A stretch of DNA of 52,500 nucleotides from Prorocentrum cordatum (taxonomy: Eukaryota > Sar > Dinophyceae > Prorocentrales > Prorocentraceae): NCBI GenBank assembly GCA_963575745.1, contig CAUYUJ010022393.1:75001-127500 (forward strand). The letters are read 5' to 3'. A program made the translations under genes and the position numbers. Position 1 is the first letter of the stretch. Each line of letters starts with the position of its first letter. Positions 1-9,089 of this stretch are shown here, piece after piece. The notes below the pieces were generated by a model. It did no database searches, was not told where the DNA came from, and worked only from the letters and a program-made list of their open reading frames with translations.

Positions 1-43
1 ACGACGAACGTCAAGAAGAAGAAAGGCTAATCCAAGGTGGATG

Positions 44-66
44 CTCATCGGCACAGCCGATAAGAG
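44..66 (+). repeat. Hairpin, ACA loop (copy 1)
   Basis: Inner helix 47-52 with 56-61 (ATCGGC/GCCGAT), loop 53-55. A 2-nt bulge (AA, 62-63) on the 3' arm, outer helix CTC/GAG (44-46 with 64-66). Nine perfect pairs. Confidence 0.7.
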
Positions 67-168
67 ATTCCCCTGACGCCATACGCGCGATAAGGAGTGC
101 GCGAGAGGTTACAGGGGCGACTCCTCGTCCATTGACGGAGAAATTTAATAATGAAAGCGATGACTTGA

Positions 169-789
169 ATGTTTCGCCACTGCCGCGAGGTTTCTACAGA
201 CCTGACTCTTCGCTGCCCAGAACAGGCAGAGGTAGGGCGCCAAAACATGACGAGCTTGTTATTCTGGATGAGCGAGATGATTGGACGACAAACATGGACG
301 TGGATAATTCCAAGAAGGGTGCGAGGACAAGAGAACAGTGCACGCCTGCCCAGAATAGCGAGGGGGGGGGGGCCGCCAGCAGTTTTTCGGCGCGGGAAGT
401 TTGCTGGAATGCCGGGCCAACGCGCCCTTCCCGCGCAGAGAATCGATGCCCCGGGGAAAGCGCGCAAACCGAGGGGTTCACGTCGAAGACCAGCGTGTTC
501 TCAATGCTCGAATGTTTGCCCCAAGCGTAGCCTAGCGTGGCTCTGTAATGATTGCGTCGCGATGGAAGAGCACAGGTGTCACCATCTTGCGACCCAGGAA
601 TGGACTGACAGAAACAGACAATATCGAGAGCAATTGAGGGCTGCAAGTGCGCACGCACAACAAATCCTTTCTGAGGTGCAAGTCGATGAGTGGGCGGCCG
701 AAGAGGCCCAACGCCGACCTGCGATTTCTGAGGCCGGAAAGCAAGCGATTGCGCAGAGGGTGGAGCATGAGAAAAACCGTCGTTGTTGA
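169..789 (+). pseudogene. Cys/His-rich putative zinc-binding segment with helical tail
   Basis: This is a 206-codon frame whose first ~100 residues look non-coding. From about residue 110 it carries a dense Cys/His cluster (Cys 110, 113, 117, 126, 129, 137, followed by two His). The spacing resembles treble-clef or B-box-like zinc sites. A charged helical stretch to the stop follows. A second cluster of similar style lies at 1,400-1,490, so the two may be diverged copies of one module. No family is recognised. The likely role is protein or nucleic-acid binding in a retroelement polyprotein. The annotated start is simply the first ATG; the real coding part probably begins near 490. Confidence 0.4.
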
Positions 790-924
790 GGATGCGCGCA
801 AGTTGATGCAGCATGCTGAGGCCAGTGCAGCCAGCGTCGCGGGCGAAGCGAATCGGCGCCTTGCTCGGGGGGGGAATCAGAAGTTGAGGATTCAAATATA
901 GCAGAAAAGTCTGCTTGCAGGGAG

Positions 925-1419
925 ATGGCTGATGCTGCGAGGCGGGAAGGAGAAAGAGAGGCTCGAGAAAAGGCAGCGCGAGAAAATCAGGAGCTCCGCA
1001 CTCAGCTCGAAGTTGCTAGACTCGAGGCTGACAGCGCGAGTTCAGAAGCGCTGCGAGCCCTGGGAGAACAAGAACAGAAAACCCAGGCAACCAGAGCGGA
1101 GGGCCAGAAGAAAATGATCGACGCCTTGGATCGTTTGAAGGGGCAAGCAGAGGAACACATAAGACGCAACGCCCTTGCAAATAGTGCTGTAAGCGAAGAA
1201 AACAGAAGGTTGAAGTCTGATCTTGAGCAGCGACGAATGGAAAAGGGATTAACTCAACGCCGGCGCAGCCGACGCACGTTGAGCCACCTCCTGCTCCAAG
1301 TATTGCTCGGCCTGATCGGAAAACAAATATGTCGCGAGCAAGTGCGCGACCTGGCACCTCGAATCAGACGTGTCACACGCGTATGCGACCTTCGCCCGAT
1401 GTCTGCAAGAGTTGCCTGA
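925..1419 (+). pseudogene. Coiled-coil segment
   Basis: The 164-codon frame is rich in Glu, Arg, Ala, Leu and Gln from residue 1 to about 110, with no proline, which is typical of a long alpha-helical coiled coil. The last ~50 residues are Arg-rich and probably out of frame. A compact hairpin (1253-1283) lies where the coiled coil ends. It continues the charged helical character of the preceding frame, so both may once have been one protein. Structural or oligomerisation role is inferred only from composition. Confidence 0.4.
1253..1283 (+). repeat. Hairpin, GCA loop (copy 2)
   Basis: Inner helix CGGC/GCCG (1261-1264 with 1268-1271) around GCA, an asymmetric internal loop, then a perfect 7-bp outer helix CTCAACG/CGTTGAG (1253-1259 with 1277-1283). 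It lies at the end of the coiled-coil segment. Confidence 0.7.
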
Positions 1420-1682
1420 GACACACATGCGGCGTTCATCTGGATTCGGGCGTTAAGCGCTGCGATGAATGCGCGCGGAAGAAGACGTTAGGCCATCAGG
1501 GCGAGGGCGACGAGAAAGGGGGGCCTCAAAACGCGCCTAATGCCCAGAACACAGGTAACGACCCTGGCGGGAAGGCACCGAGACACTCGGCTTTGCCCAG
1601 ATATGATAAACCAGAATGCCAGATGAGCAATCTTGCCGACAATGGACATGCCGCTTTTCAAATCGGAGAAGTCGGGTCATGA
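1329..1682 (+). pseudogene. Second Cys-rich putative zinc-binding segment
   Basis: The 117-codon frame contains C-x2-C-x3-C, a His a few residues later, then C-x2-C within about 30 residues (nt ~1,390-1,490), followed by a Gly/Pro/Asn-rich low-complexity tail. The spacing resembles the cluster at ~500-600, suggesting a repeated module. A hairpin with an ACA loop sits in the tail (1578-1590). Function unknown. It could be the N-terminal part of the gag-like frame that starts at 2128. Between 1,683 and 2,127 I see only a short weak frame (1784-1975) and one hairpin. Confidence 0.35.
1574..1597 (+). repeat. Hairpin, ACA loop, unusual core (copy 3)
   Basis: Inner helix CCGAG/CTCGG (1578-1582 with 1586-1590) around ACA; outer GGC/GCC after an asymmetric loop. 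The core sequence differs from the common GGC/GCC type but pairs fully. Confidence 0.5.
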
Positions 1683-1877
1683 CAAAATATGACTGCCGAC
1701 CGCTCCGTCAATGCCAGCGCTTCCTTTCACAAAACCGCATTTCGTCCCTGGACCAGCTGTTGAGGAGACTTCAGTAGTAGAGGGTGCACAAGGAGTTAAT
1801 CCTGGCGGTGTCCCTTTCAATGCATAGATATCGAGTCATCCGAGTCCTCTTGATTTACCAGGCCGCCTTCCTTTCGC

Positions 1878-1896
1878 AGTCGGCACAGCCGTTACT
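1878..1896 (+). repeat. Hairpin, ACA loop (copy 4)
   Basis: CGGC/GCCG (1881-1884 with 1888-1891), 2-nt 3' bulge TT (1892-1893), outer AGT/ACT (1878-1880 with 1894-1896). Confidence 0.5.
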
Positions 1897-3105
1897 TGTG
1901 GAGGAAGTGCGAGTCAGGGAGGTCAGGATGACGACCAAAGGGGTGACCAGAGTACAGCTCCCAGCACAGGAATGAATTTTGCGCCACAGTGGGATGAGAC
2001 GGGTAAGTCCACATCGCCCAGAGGCCCTCTAGGGGGGCCGGGCGACGATGGCGACCCAGACGGAGACGGCGGTAGGGGGCCCAATGATCGCAACGACCCC
2101 GTGTGGTGATCTTCTCATGTCAATCAAATGGACATTAAATTGAGAAATTATGCAAACAATATAGAGTTGAATTGTCTCGATGCACCGAGCGTTCAGACTC
2201 TCCGGGAATGGGGGCAGCATGGCACCAGAGCTGTAGCTGGATCGTGGCATGATGTTCACGCAGCACAAACATGGGTCAGTGAAGCAATGGATCCTGATGT
2301 GCCTAAGGAGAATAGCAGAGACTCTGAGGGATTGATGCGTCTTGATATGGTGATAGCGAAAAACTTGCTTGAAACATTGCGAAGATGAGGCGCAACCAAC
2401 GTCTGTCAGTCCAACGCGCGCATTTTCTGTCGCAAATAAATCGCATGGAACATCCATGCCAGATAGAGGGCCGTTTCTTCACGGGACGCGAGATGACGCG
2501 AGCTAACTGTGTGTGGTGCTCTGTCAGGTCTGAGAGCAGGCAACATTGGATGCGTCGAGATCTCTTCAAATTGTCCATCGATCGACAGAAGCCTGACCAG
2601 GACTTCTATTACTTCTATAGCGAATGGATGGAACGATATCAAGAGTTGCATGGTGCCAAGGAACCATCGGATCACATTAAGGCTCCGATGCGCGCGCATT
2701 TCTATGAACAGATACGACAGGCCCCCAGGCTTCACTATGTCATGCAATGGTATGATTTGCCCACTGCTCCTCCAGGCACGGGAATGAGACCTTATCAATG
2801 GCTATTGCTTCAGGTCGAGCCCCTTATGATGCGAGACAGAGAACAGTGGGCCATTTCGGGACAAGAATCCACCCTCCATTCTAGGAGTAGACAAGCTCGT
2901 CTGTCAGGTGGAAAGAATGAGGGCGGCGGAGGCGGAAGAAGGGCTTCTGCCATGGCAGCGGCGGTTCAGCGATTAGGATCGCCCACGGATAAGTTGGCAA
3001 GGGGACGGACGAAAAGTGAGGCGACTTGTAAATTCGCGAGACAAGGGAAGAATTGCCCTGAAATAGGTCAAGGTTGTCCTTATAGTCATAAGAAGCCTAA
3101 GGCAC

Positions 3106-3136
3106 CCGCCGCACCGGCGCAGCCGGGGGCGGGCGG
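3106..3136 (+). repeat. Hairpin, GCA loop (copy 5)
   Basis: CCGGC/GCCGG (3114-3118 with 3122-3126). The surrounding GC-rich sequence allows seven more pairs with small loops. GC-richness makes chance pairing more likely here than elsewhere. Confidence 0.45.
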
Positions 3137-3696
3137 TGACAATCGCAGCGTTGGCAGAAAGAGCGATCGCAACGGTAAGAATAATCGATCCGCGAGCAGA
3201 GGCTCAAGAGGGAAGGACCGGCCTCGCTCTTCAACACCATCGAACAAGTTCGACAACTCGAACGCGACGCAGTCGCGGACGAGGACCCTCTCGGAAGGTT
3301 CAAAAGAACGACAGAGCAAGTTGGTCTGTTACGCATGGTCACGTGACCCTCGAAACTGCAAGGGGCCCTGAGGATGGCTGTTATAGGCAGCGCAGAGGCT
3401 TGACCGACGCAGAAAATATCAAACGTGATAAGTTCGAAGAGGCACAGCTTAAGGCTGGCAAGTCTCTAGGATATCAGAGAACTGCTCGGCAAGCTGATTC
3501 CGCGGCAGCGAATGCTGCAGAAGCGATTCCAGCTAATGCCCCAAGAAGTAGGGATTCGAGCAAAGGTCGCGGGGCAAAAACCGAGGTAATGGCGGAGGAA
3601 AAGGGAAAGACAAACCGTGCAAGACGTTCACAGAGACAGGGTCTTGCTCACGGGGCGAAGATTGTTGGCGCGCAAAGATCACGCCGAATCATCTGA
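3136..3696 (+). pseudogene. Continuation of gag-like region after a frameshift
   Basis: This 186-codon frame overlaps the previous one in another phase. Its early part is a shadow of the gag linker. From about nt 3,360 it is the better coding candidate: a charged, Ala/Lys/Glu-rich helical stretch, then a basic tail. It takes over where the preceding frame stops in the middle of its second Cys-rich motif, so a single frameshift near 3,360 is the simplest explanation. A 7-bp inverted repeat (3619-3625 with 3641-3647) lies in its tail. No enzymatic motif is present. Confidence 0.4.
3257..3283 (+). repeat. Hairpin, GCA loop (copy 6)
   Basis: CGCGAC/GTCGCG (3263-3268 with 3272-3277), a 2x2 internal loop, outer CTCG/CGAG (3257-3260 with 3280-3283). 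Ten pairs, inside the gag-like basic linker. Confidence 0.65.
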
Positions 3697-3764
3697 GACG
3701 ACGGCTTAGCACTGACCTGCTCTGGGCCAGCGCCAGGGAGTTCATTGCGCATATTTCCCTTACC

Positions 3765-4922
3765 GTGCTGACACTCGTTAACTTTTTGAGCGATTGGTCA
3801 CGGCGATCCAACTGGCCAAATTGCAGCGGGGTGGCGGGGCATGGTCTCGCTGGCACAGCCAGTCGAGTCGTCGTTGCCTGCCCTGCGCCATTGGCTAAGA
3901 CCTCGCGTGATCTACGCATTACTTCAGGAGAACGAACCACCGAGGTCGACTTCGACAATGCATGTCCTTTTAATGCTATAAAATGTTCCGAGGAAGCTGC
4001 GCCCGCTTCCGATATTCAACGGGAGCGCGGAGAGAAGATGATTCCATTTGCCACTATCCTCGCCCATTTACGCCGTCTTCCTAGAGAGGCCATCTTATTT
4101 TTTTTTGCGACGGCCCTCCCGGGGATAGCTGCATCAGAACTGCGAAGACGGAAAGATACGGATAGTGTGAAGTTTCACCCATCCACCCGTGAACCAACCG
4201 TTACTCGGAGGAAGGCGCGTCGCCACAGCCCAAGGGGGCTGCCTTCGAACGTCGCGGACAGGTGGATATTCCCAAAGGAAGAGCATAGACGGACGCAAGC
4301 TGAATGGAAAACAGCATCGAGAGATGCGCAGCTCAGAGCATCTGATTTGGCCGAAGATGTCTGGCATCTTTGGCTAGCGTCCGACGAAAATGGATGCGCC
4401 ACCCAGCGTGGCATAGCCGCTGCCGGGCGTAGAAAGAAAGCGCCTGTGCACCTCGGCGCGCTTCGGTTCATAGTCGATGTGGGCAGTGGATATAATCTCA
4501 TCGCAGAGAGATTTATTCGCGCTGCAGGCGCAATGGGTAGGATCGAACGGTTGGGCGAATCGATCACTTTGAACACTGCTGGCGGTTCCTCACGGGCCCT
4601 CGGATCAGTTTGCGTCGCGTGCCCGAACTTCAGGAATGGAAGTTTCGATGCATTAGTCATGCCGGACACGCCGGCTGTCATTTTGGTAGGAGAGCGGCGC
4701 ATGGATCGCGGACTTAGTTTCGTTTGGCCAGCAGGTCAAGGACCCTACTTACTTCCGCCCAACGGTCACAGAGTAGACCTGATCGTTGGGCAAGAAACCA
4801 TACTTGACCCTATCTGGCAGAGAGGCATTGGGTCAGTGGATGCGCGCGGTTGTCGCCGGACAGCCCGTTACTCCCGAGCGGTGGTGTTGCGTGGCGTCGG
4901 GCGCCAAGACATATCTGTATGA
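3765..4922 (+). pseudogene. Retropepsin-like aspartic protease region
   Basis: The 385-codon frame carries a retropepsin-like core from about residue 230. The hydrophobic strand leading to the active site reads F-I-V-D238-V-G-S-G. The second position of the D-[ST]-G triad is Val rather than Thr or Ser, which would be expected to impair catalysis. A hydrophobic D-A-L-V strand and I-L-V-G follow within ~75 residues, consistent with the second half of the fold. The first ~200 residues are poorly coding-like. The position between gag and integrase is the copia order. The hairpin at 3846-3867 lies near the frame's start. Replacement of the triad residue suggests a dead copy. Confidence 0.55.
3846..3867 (+). 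repeat. Hairpin, ACA loop (copy 7)
   Basis: CTGGC/GCCAG (3850-3854 with 3858-3862), single 3' bulge T (3863), outer CTCG/CGAG (3846-3849 with 3864-3867). The T-A pair replaces the C-G pair found at this position in most copies, so pairing is kept by a double change. Confidence 0.7.
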
Positions 4923-5207
4923 TGTGGAATCTGGGGGAGGTCCTCCGCCCCGCTCCATTCAGAGTCGCGTCGCGTTAGAGTTGCATACACATGAGATGAT
5001 TAGTAATCATGGCTACGCAGATGGAAGGCCGACATCGGCCGAGCACGCATTTCCGTCTGTCACAGAGTCCGTGGATACAATCACTTATTTCTGCCTCGCA
5101 AAGCTCGTGAATGCGGTTGGGTGGTAGCGCCGACGTGCGTCATGAGTTTTTACGAGCTCCTCGTCTGCTCCCCATCGCAATGCAGTTGTTGGCTGTAAGA
5201 AACCATG

Positions 5208-5225
5208 CCACGGCGCAGCCGATGG
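5208..5225 (+). repeat. Hairpin, GCA loop (copy 8)
   Basis: CGGC/GCCG (5211-5214 with 5218-5221), single 3' bulge A (5222), outer CCA/TGG (5208-5210 with 5223-5225). Confidence 0.6.
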
Positions 5226-5335
5226 GTGCGCGATCAATTCTGAGAACTCTTGCTGTTATGGGGTCTCTGGAGCCATGCCCCACGGCACAGAGCGCGAACT
5301 GACTCGCATAATCGCCGCCCCAGGCCAAAACAGGG

Positions 5336-5804
5336 ATGCAAATGAGGGTTCGGAAGATGATGATTTCGTCGATATTGACGTGCCTCCCGAATTTGACCCA
5401 GATGATGGAGGTTGAGGTGCTGATCTCTGCGACGGAGCGACTCAAAAAGAGCGCTGCCTCACTCTCGCTTTTGCTTACTCATGCCCCACAGAACCCTTCT
5501 TGTTCAGTGTGTAACTGGGCAAAGGCCATACGGCGCCAACAGAGAAAGGCGCAACACAAAGGGCTAAGGGTACCGCGACCGCGCGCGAATCCCCAGGACA
5601 TTCGGACACCTGACCACAATGGATCACTGGCTTGCGATGGATGACCTATCGCGGGGGCTCCATGACGAGACCGCGCGCGTGACTTCTCGCGACCGGGCAA
5701 CCGATTCCATGGCAGCTCAGGGTGTACACGACGAACCAGCGATTCACGCATGCAATTTTTTGATGAACCTCACTGCCTCAGGGAAGAATTTAGAGTACTG
5801 TTAG
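5336..5804 (+). pseudogene. Copia-type integrase, zinc-binding and start of catalytic core
   Basis: The frame 5336-5644 contains the C-terminal half of an integrase HHCC site: His49 followed by C56-x2-C59 and a basic helix (L-L-T-H-A-P ... C-S-V-C-N-W-A-K). The overlapping frame 5619-5804 resumes with a W-L-A-M-D-D-L-S-R-G stretch and an R-D-R-A-T-D segment in the position of the integrase core. A frameshift separates the two. The core is short of a full DDE domain, so part is deleted or unreadable. The next segment supplies the catalytic Glu region. Upstream (4,923-5,335) only fragments and one hairpin (5208-5225) are seen. Confidence 0.6.
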
Positions 5805-5887
5805 ACTGACGGCGTTAGGGAGGTCGCCAGAGCTTGCATCGAACTTAAGATAGCGCATGACGCTACCATCCTGGCAACAAGAAGCTC

Positions 5888-6409
5888 ATGGCTGTTGCGG
5901 AACGATCCAATGGGACTGTTCAAATGGGGGCACGGGCGCTGCGCATGCAAGCGGGCCTTCCCCCACCATTTTGGGCGCCTGCTGTTCGATATTTTTGTCT
6001 TTGCTATAATGCAATGATTCTTGGGAACGGTGAGTCATCATGGTGGCGCAGATTCGGACGCGATTTTGCTGTCCCACTTCTTCCATTTGGTTCTCTCAGT
6101 CCATTCATGCCTCCACCCGAGTCTAGGCTTCGGATCGCCAAAGCAGGCGGGACTATGATTTTGGGGATCTACCCCAGATATGTGCATAAGGCGGGGTGCA
6201 TGGTTGGACCAGAGAGCTACGCGGCATCCATCCGACAACTTGACGGTCTGAACATGGAGACTGGGCGGACGCCAGCTGGCAAACGCCCAATCATCGAGAA
6301 ATCATATCAACTTACAGTAATATCTTGGACGGTACAGTACCCGACCAAGAGCCTAAGTTCCCTATGTGTGAAGCATGCGAGATTGCACAACCTACAGTCA
6401 ATAATGTGA
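5888..6409 (+). pseudogene. Copia-type integrase, C-terminal part of core
   Basis: The frame opens with V-A-E-R-S-N-G-T, matching the position of the third catalytic residue (Glu) of retroviral-type integrases, which is followed by an R-x-N in copia. Next come G-L-P-P-P-F-W-A-P-A-V and a Y-N stretch, the usual copia helix after the Glu. A basic R-F-G-R-D segment, a G-x-I-Y-P beta region and a C-x-V stretch complete the C-terminal domain to about residue 110. The remainder is probably out of frame. The catalytic Glu is intact; overall integrity is lost because the earlier core is frameshifted. Confidence 0.65.
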
Positions 6410-6426
6410 TACTTCCTCCTAGCAGC

Positions 6427-6454
6427 GTTCCTGACGGCACAGCCGGTCACGAAC
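6427..6454 (+). repeat. Hairpin, ACA loop (copy 9)
   Basis: CGGC/GCCG (6435-6438 with 6442-6445), single 3' bulge G (6446), TGA/TCA, one C-C mismatch, then GTTC/GAAC (6427-6430 with 6451-6454). Eleven pairs. Confidence 0.75.
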
Positions 6455-6705
6455 CCAGGCCGGGAACACAAGCAGCTATGGATCCCAGTGCATCTAAACC
6501 ACCGCCCCGAACACGAGGCGAGGTCGCATCACAACCCAACGAAGATGACTCCGACGACCATGGTCCGGGGGGAATTGTTGTGGATGACGCGCCTGCGATG
6601 CCAGATGGTAGGGGCCCCCGGCGAGATTCTCAGCTTGATGATGGCCCGAATAAAAAAAACTGGGTCTGGCCCATACGGAGTGCAGATTGGATCGACAGTC
6701 TAATT

Positions 6706-6728
6706 TCTCAGTGGCACAGCCGCGATCG
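6706..6728 (+). repeat. Hairpin core, ACA loop (copy 10)
   Basis: GGC/GCC (6713-6715 with 6719-6721) extended by a T-G and a G-C pair. A possible TCTC/GAGA outer helix flanks a larger internal loop. A weak copy. Confidence 0.35.
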
Positions 6729-7367
6729 AGAGTACCTGGGCCAGGGCAACTTCTGGCTCGCACCGCGCAGAACTTAGACGCTATGGAGTATTACGAAGAC
6801 AAACGCATTGTTGCAGGACTTAACAAAGAAGAGTTGACGGGAAAACTGCCGTTGAAGCAGGAAAACTTGCAGCATGCGAGTTGTCTTGTATTACGATCCT
6901 GGTTCTGAACCTGTGACACGCGTTCGGGTCACTGACCCGGTTCCACGCGACGGGGCGCGATGGCTCAAGAAGTTGCCCAGGTCTACAAACCCGGGCATTC
7001 ACCCCAGTCGATGGTTTAACATGACCCATGCGGAGCAAAGGAAAGCGGCGGAGCAATTCCGAATTGAGAAACGGGGATTATTCGGCACTGTTGATCCAGG
7101 ACCCTGTCTTGCTCTTCTTCGTGACATTAGAATCGACGCAGTCAATCTCCAGAATGCACCAGTTAGACAGACGAATGGTGAATCTCCAGAGGGCAATGCT
7201 CATTCGGGTATTAAAATGGAACAAAGAAAGTATCGGGAGGATGATGTGCCAAGGGGCACTGGCGTTGACTGGCGCGCTGTCCTGCACCCTGCGGGAGCCC
7301 CAGCGGAATCTTCCACCGACGCTGGCTCCGGGAGCGATCAAGATACTTCCGACGGTGAGGAAGCACG

Positions 7368-8498
7368 GTGGAGACAGACATGGCACGGGGGGGTATTTTG
7401 AGAGACGGAGTTCCTCCTGACACAGTCAGGGAGGATATCAGGTCCTCACAATTGTCTCGGCCCAACGGGGATAGCCTGACTTCGAGTCGGGCGGCCGCCG
7501 CTTCGCGACGCAGCGCCCCCCGCGCGCCGTTGCAGTCACCCGAGACATGTCTTCCATTACGCCGTGAGAAAGAAATGTTGGAGACGAGCTATCTGCACAA
7601 CCCATTCACTGATGATATCCGATTTGCTGAACAGGCATGCGAGTTGCCGATTGAACTTCAATCGCAACAAAGTCCGGCAGCCGTTGCGACGTCTGTATCC
7701 AAGGCTGAAGCCGCGGTGAATCAAGACGCTCGAAAAGCATTGCGAATCGATTGGGATCGATTGCGAAGCATCGGTATTTGGGACGAGTCGGGGGTGATGA
7801 AATACAGTGATGTCGTCAAACAACGAAAGGGACAAGCGACACATTTCGGTTGATTATTTGTTATTTTGGTTGAAAAAAATATTGCGTTTCCAATCGGGCA
7901 CAAAGGCCGCAAACACAGAGGTCGCGTTGTCTTCGATGGATCCGATGTTAGAGATCAAAATAAACAAATAGCTTTGGCTTAAGAACTTTCTAGCAGTCCG
8001 GCCACCGCGCAGGCCAGCAAGGCGGCGTACACCTATGGTCTCTTTGAGGGAAATAATATTCAACAGGCGGATGCTGAACAGGCCTACACCCAGTCCAAAC
8101 TCGGGGAAACTCCAACGTGGATTTTCCTCCCGCGAGAAGAATGGCCGTCCGCTTGGAAGAACATGAGAAGCCCTGTGTGCTCTCTCATCTTATCGCTCTA
8201 CGGACATCCTGACTCCGGCGGGTATTAAGAGCAACGCTGTGAAGGACATGCAACCTCAACAGGATTGATCAAATGTAGTCCTTGGCGTAGTTGCTATTTT
8301 CATTTTGAACGACGTCTGTTTCTTATTATTTATGTGGGCGATTTCAAATTATCTGGACCTAAAGAGAACCCCTGGGAAAAGGCTGTCGTCTATTGCAAGA
8401 AGCCTCTGCAGGTTGCCCTAAAGGCATTCAGATCGATCCACCCACTAATGTCGCGAGGTATCTGGGTTGTGAACATCACATCTCCACGCGACGAGTAG
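7368..8498 (+). pseudogene. Ty1/copia reverse transcriptase, one frame with three internal stops
   Basis: One reading frame runs from 7368 to 8498 with in-frame stops at 7851-7853 (TGA), 7980-7982 (TAA) and 8226-8228 (TAA), and no frameshift. It shows RT blocks in order: W-D-R-L ... G-I-W-D-E; L-V-E-K-N with R-G-R-V-V-F-D-G-S-D-V-R-D; then Q-Q-A-D-A-E-Q-A-Y, whose Asp is the first catalytic aspartate; L-P-R-E-E-W-P; L-Y-G-H-P-D-S-G-G-Y; and the catalytic box as Y-V-G-D (nt ~8,332), followed by F-K-L-S-G-P-K-E-N. The Y-V-D-D box has lost its first Asp to Gly, so the enzyme would be dead even without the stops. A hairpin (7412-7435) lies at the 5' end. Confidence 0.8.
7412..7435 (+). repeat. 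Hairpin, ACA loop (copy 11)
   Basis: CCTGAC/GTCAGG (7416-7421 with 7425-7430), single 3' bulge G (7431), outer TCCT/AGGA (7412-7415 with 7432-7435). Ten pairs with no mismatch. Confidence 0.8.
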
Positions 8499-8603
8499 AA
8501 TGGCAGGGGGAACCACCCACCGTTCTCGATCCGCCGCCGCCGAAGGCACCAACATCATATTCCATCGGCTATGCGGTAGAGAATGGTGATGAGGAAACGC
8601 GGG

Positions 8604-8633
8604 GTGAATCAGCGGCGCAGCCGACTGAGTCAC
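8604..8633 (+). repeat. Hairpin, GCA loop (copy 12)
   Basis: CGGC/GCCG (8613-8616 with 8620-8623), single 3' bulge A (8624), TCAG/CTGA, one A-G mismatch, GTGA/TCAC (8604-8607 with 8630-8633). Twelve pairs. It lies in the RT linker and is 30 nt long, so it does not disturb the frame. Confidence 0.8.
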
Positions 8634-8940
8634 ATCAACCCCGAACGCCGAAATTGGCCCGAGTCATCGAATATAATATGACTGAGTTATTTGAGTCCTG
8701 TGTCATGCTTTATGCGCAATTAACTGACGCAGACCCCGCAACCTACCCTGCGGCGGGCACTCCTTTTGGTCCCGAGTTGACTGATTTTGAGGACGGACAA
8801 GGAGGTCCGCAGGGGGAGAAACACCCACCTGCGGAAGAGGCAATAGCAGCTGTGCTAGGAATTGGCATTAAAACAGGTTCTCCGAATACGCCAATTGAGG
8901 TTCCTGGTTTGCCAGCGAAGCCCAGCCCAGCTGACCCATA

Positions 8941-8961
8941 ACCACCGACGCAGTCGGGGGT
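8941..8961 (+). repeat. Hairpin, GCA loop (copy 13)
   Basis: CCGAC/GTCGG (8945-8949 with 8953-8957), one A-G mismatch, outer ACC/GGT (8941-8943 with 8959-8961). In the linker before the RT thumb segment. Confidence 0.6.
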
Positions 8962-9089
8962 CCTGCAGCCTATTGCAGCAAAGGTTCTCATGCAGATTTT
9001 ATATGGAGCGAGAATGGCTCGATGCGATTTACTGCGTGCAGTCTGTCGCGCAGCGAGCCGCATCACGAAATTGACGGGGGCAACAGGAC

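Larger units (their letters stand above)
2128..3371 (+). pseudogene. Gag-like protein with CCCH zinc finger
   Basis: Two frames (2128-2388 and 2385-3371) overlap by a few bases and look like one protein split by a frameshift. The 328-codon part has an aromatic, helical region (residues ~70-160) of the kind seen in copia gag proteins. A Gly/Arg/Ser-rich linker follows, then a CCCH finger at Cys215, Cys224, Cys231, His235 (C-x8-C-x6-C-x3-H). After another basic linker a second half-finger begins (Cys315, Cys325) and is cut by a stop at 3371. CCCH fingers in place of the usual CCHC knuckle suggest RNA binding by a capsid-type protein. Placement directly upstream of the protease supports the gag call. 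Hairpins lie at 3114-3126 and 3263-3277 inside the basic linker. Confidence 0.55.
6325..7401 (+). pseudogene. Integrase-RT linker region of the polyprotein
   Basis: Two frames (6325-6777, 6874-7401) cover the variable region between integrase and RT. The first is Pro/Gly/Asp-rich linker. The second has a compact segment N-P-G-I-H-P-S-R-W followed by a basic helix, then an acidic Ser/Asp-rich linker. No enzymatic motif is visible. Two hairpins of the dispersed family lie here (6427-6454, 6713-6721), and a nested set of inverted repeats occupies 6901-6939 (5-bp arms around 6906; 7-bp arms 6925-6931 with 6933-6939). The call is by position and composition. Confidence 0.45.

Noticed and set aside
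3619-3647. 7-bp inverted repeat GCAAGAC/GTCTTGC as a family member
   Set aside because: The loop is 15 bases and lacks the NCA layout; an isolated 7-bp repeat can occur by chance.
6950-6975. TGGCTCAAG resembling a spliced-leader end
   Set aside because: Only nine bases match, no second copy and no pyrimidine tract; it lies within copia coding sequence.
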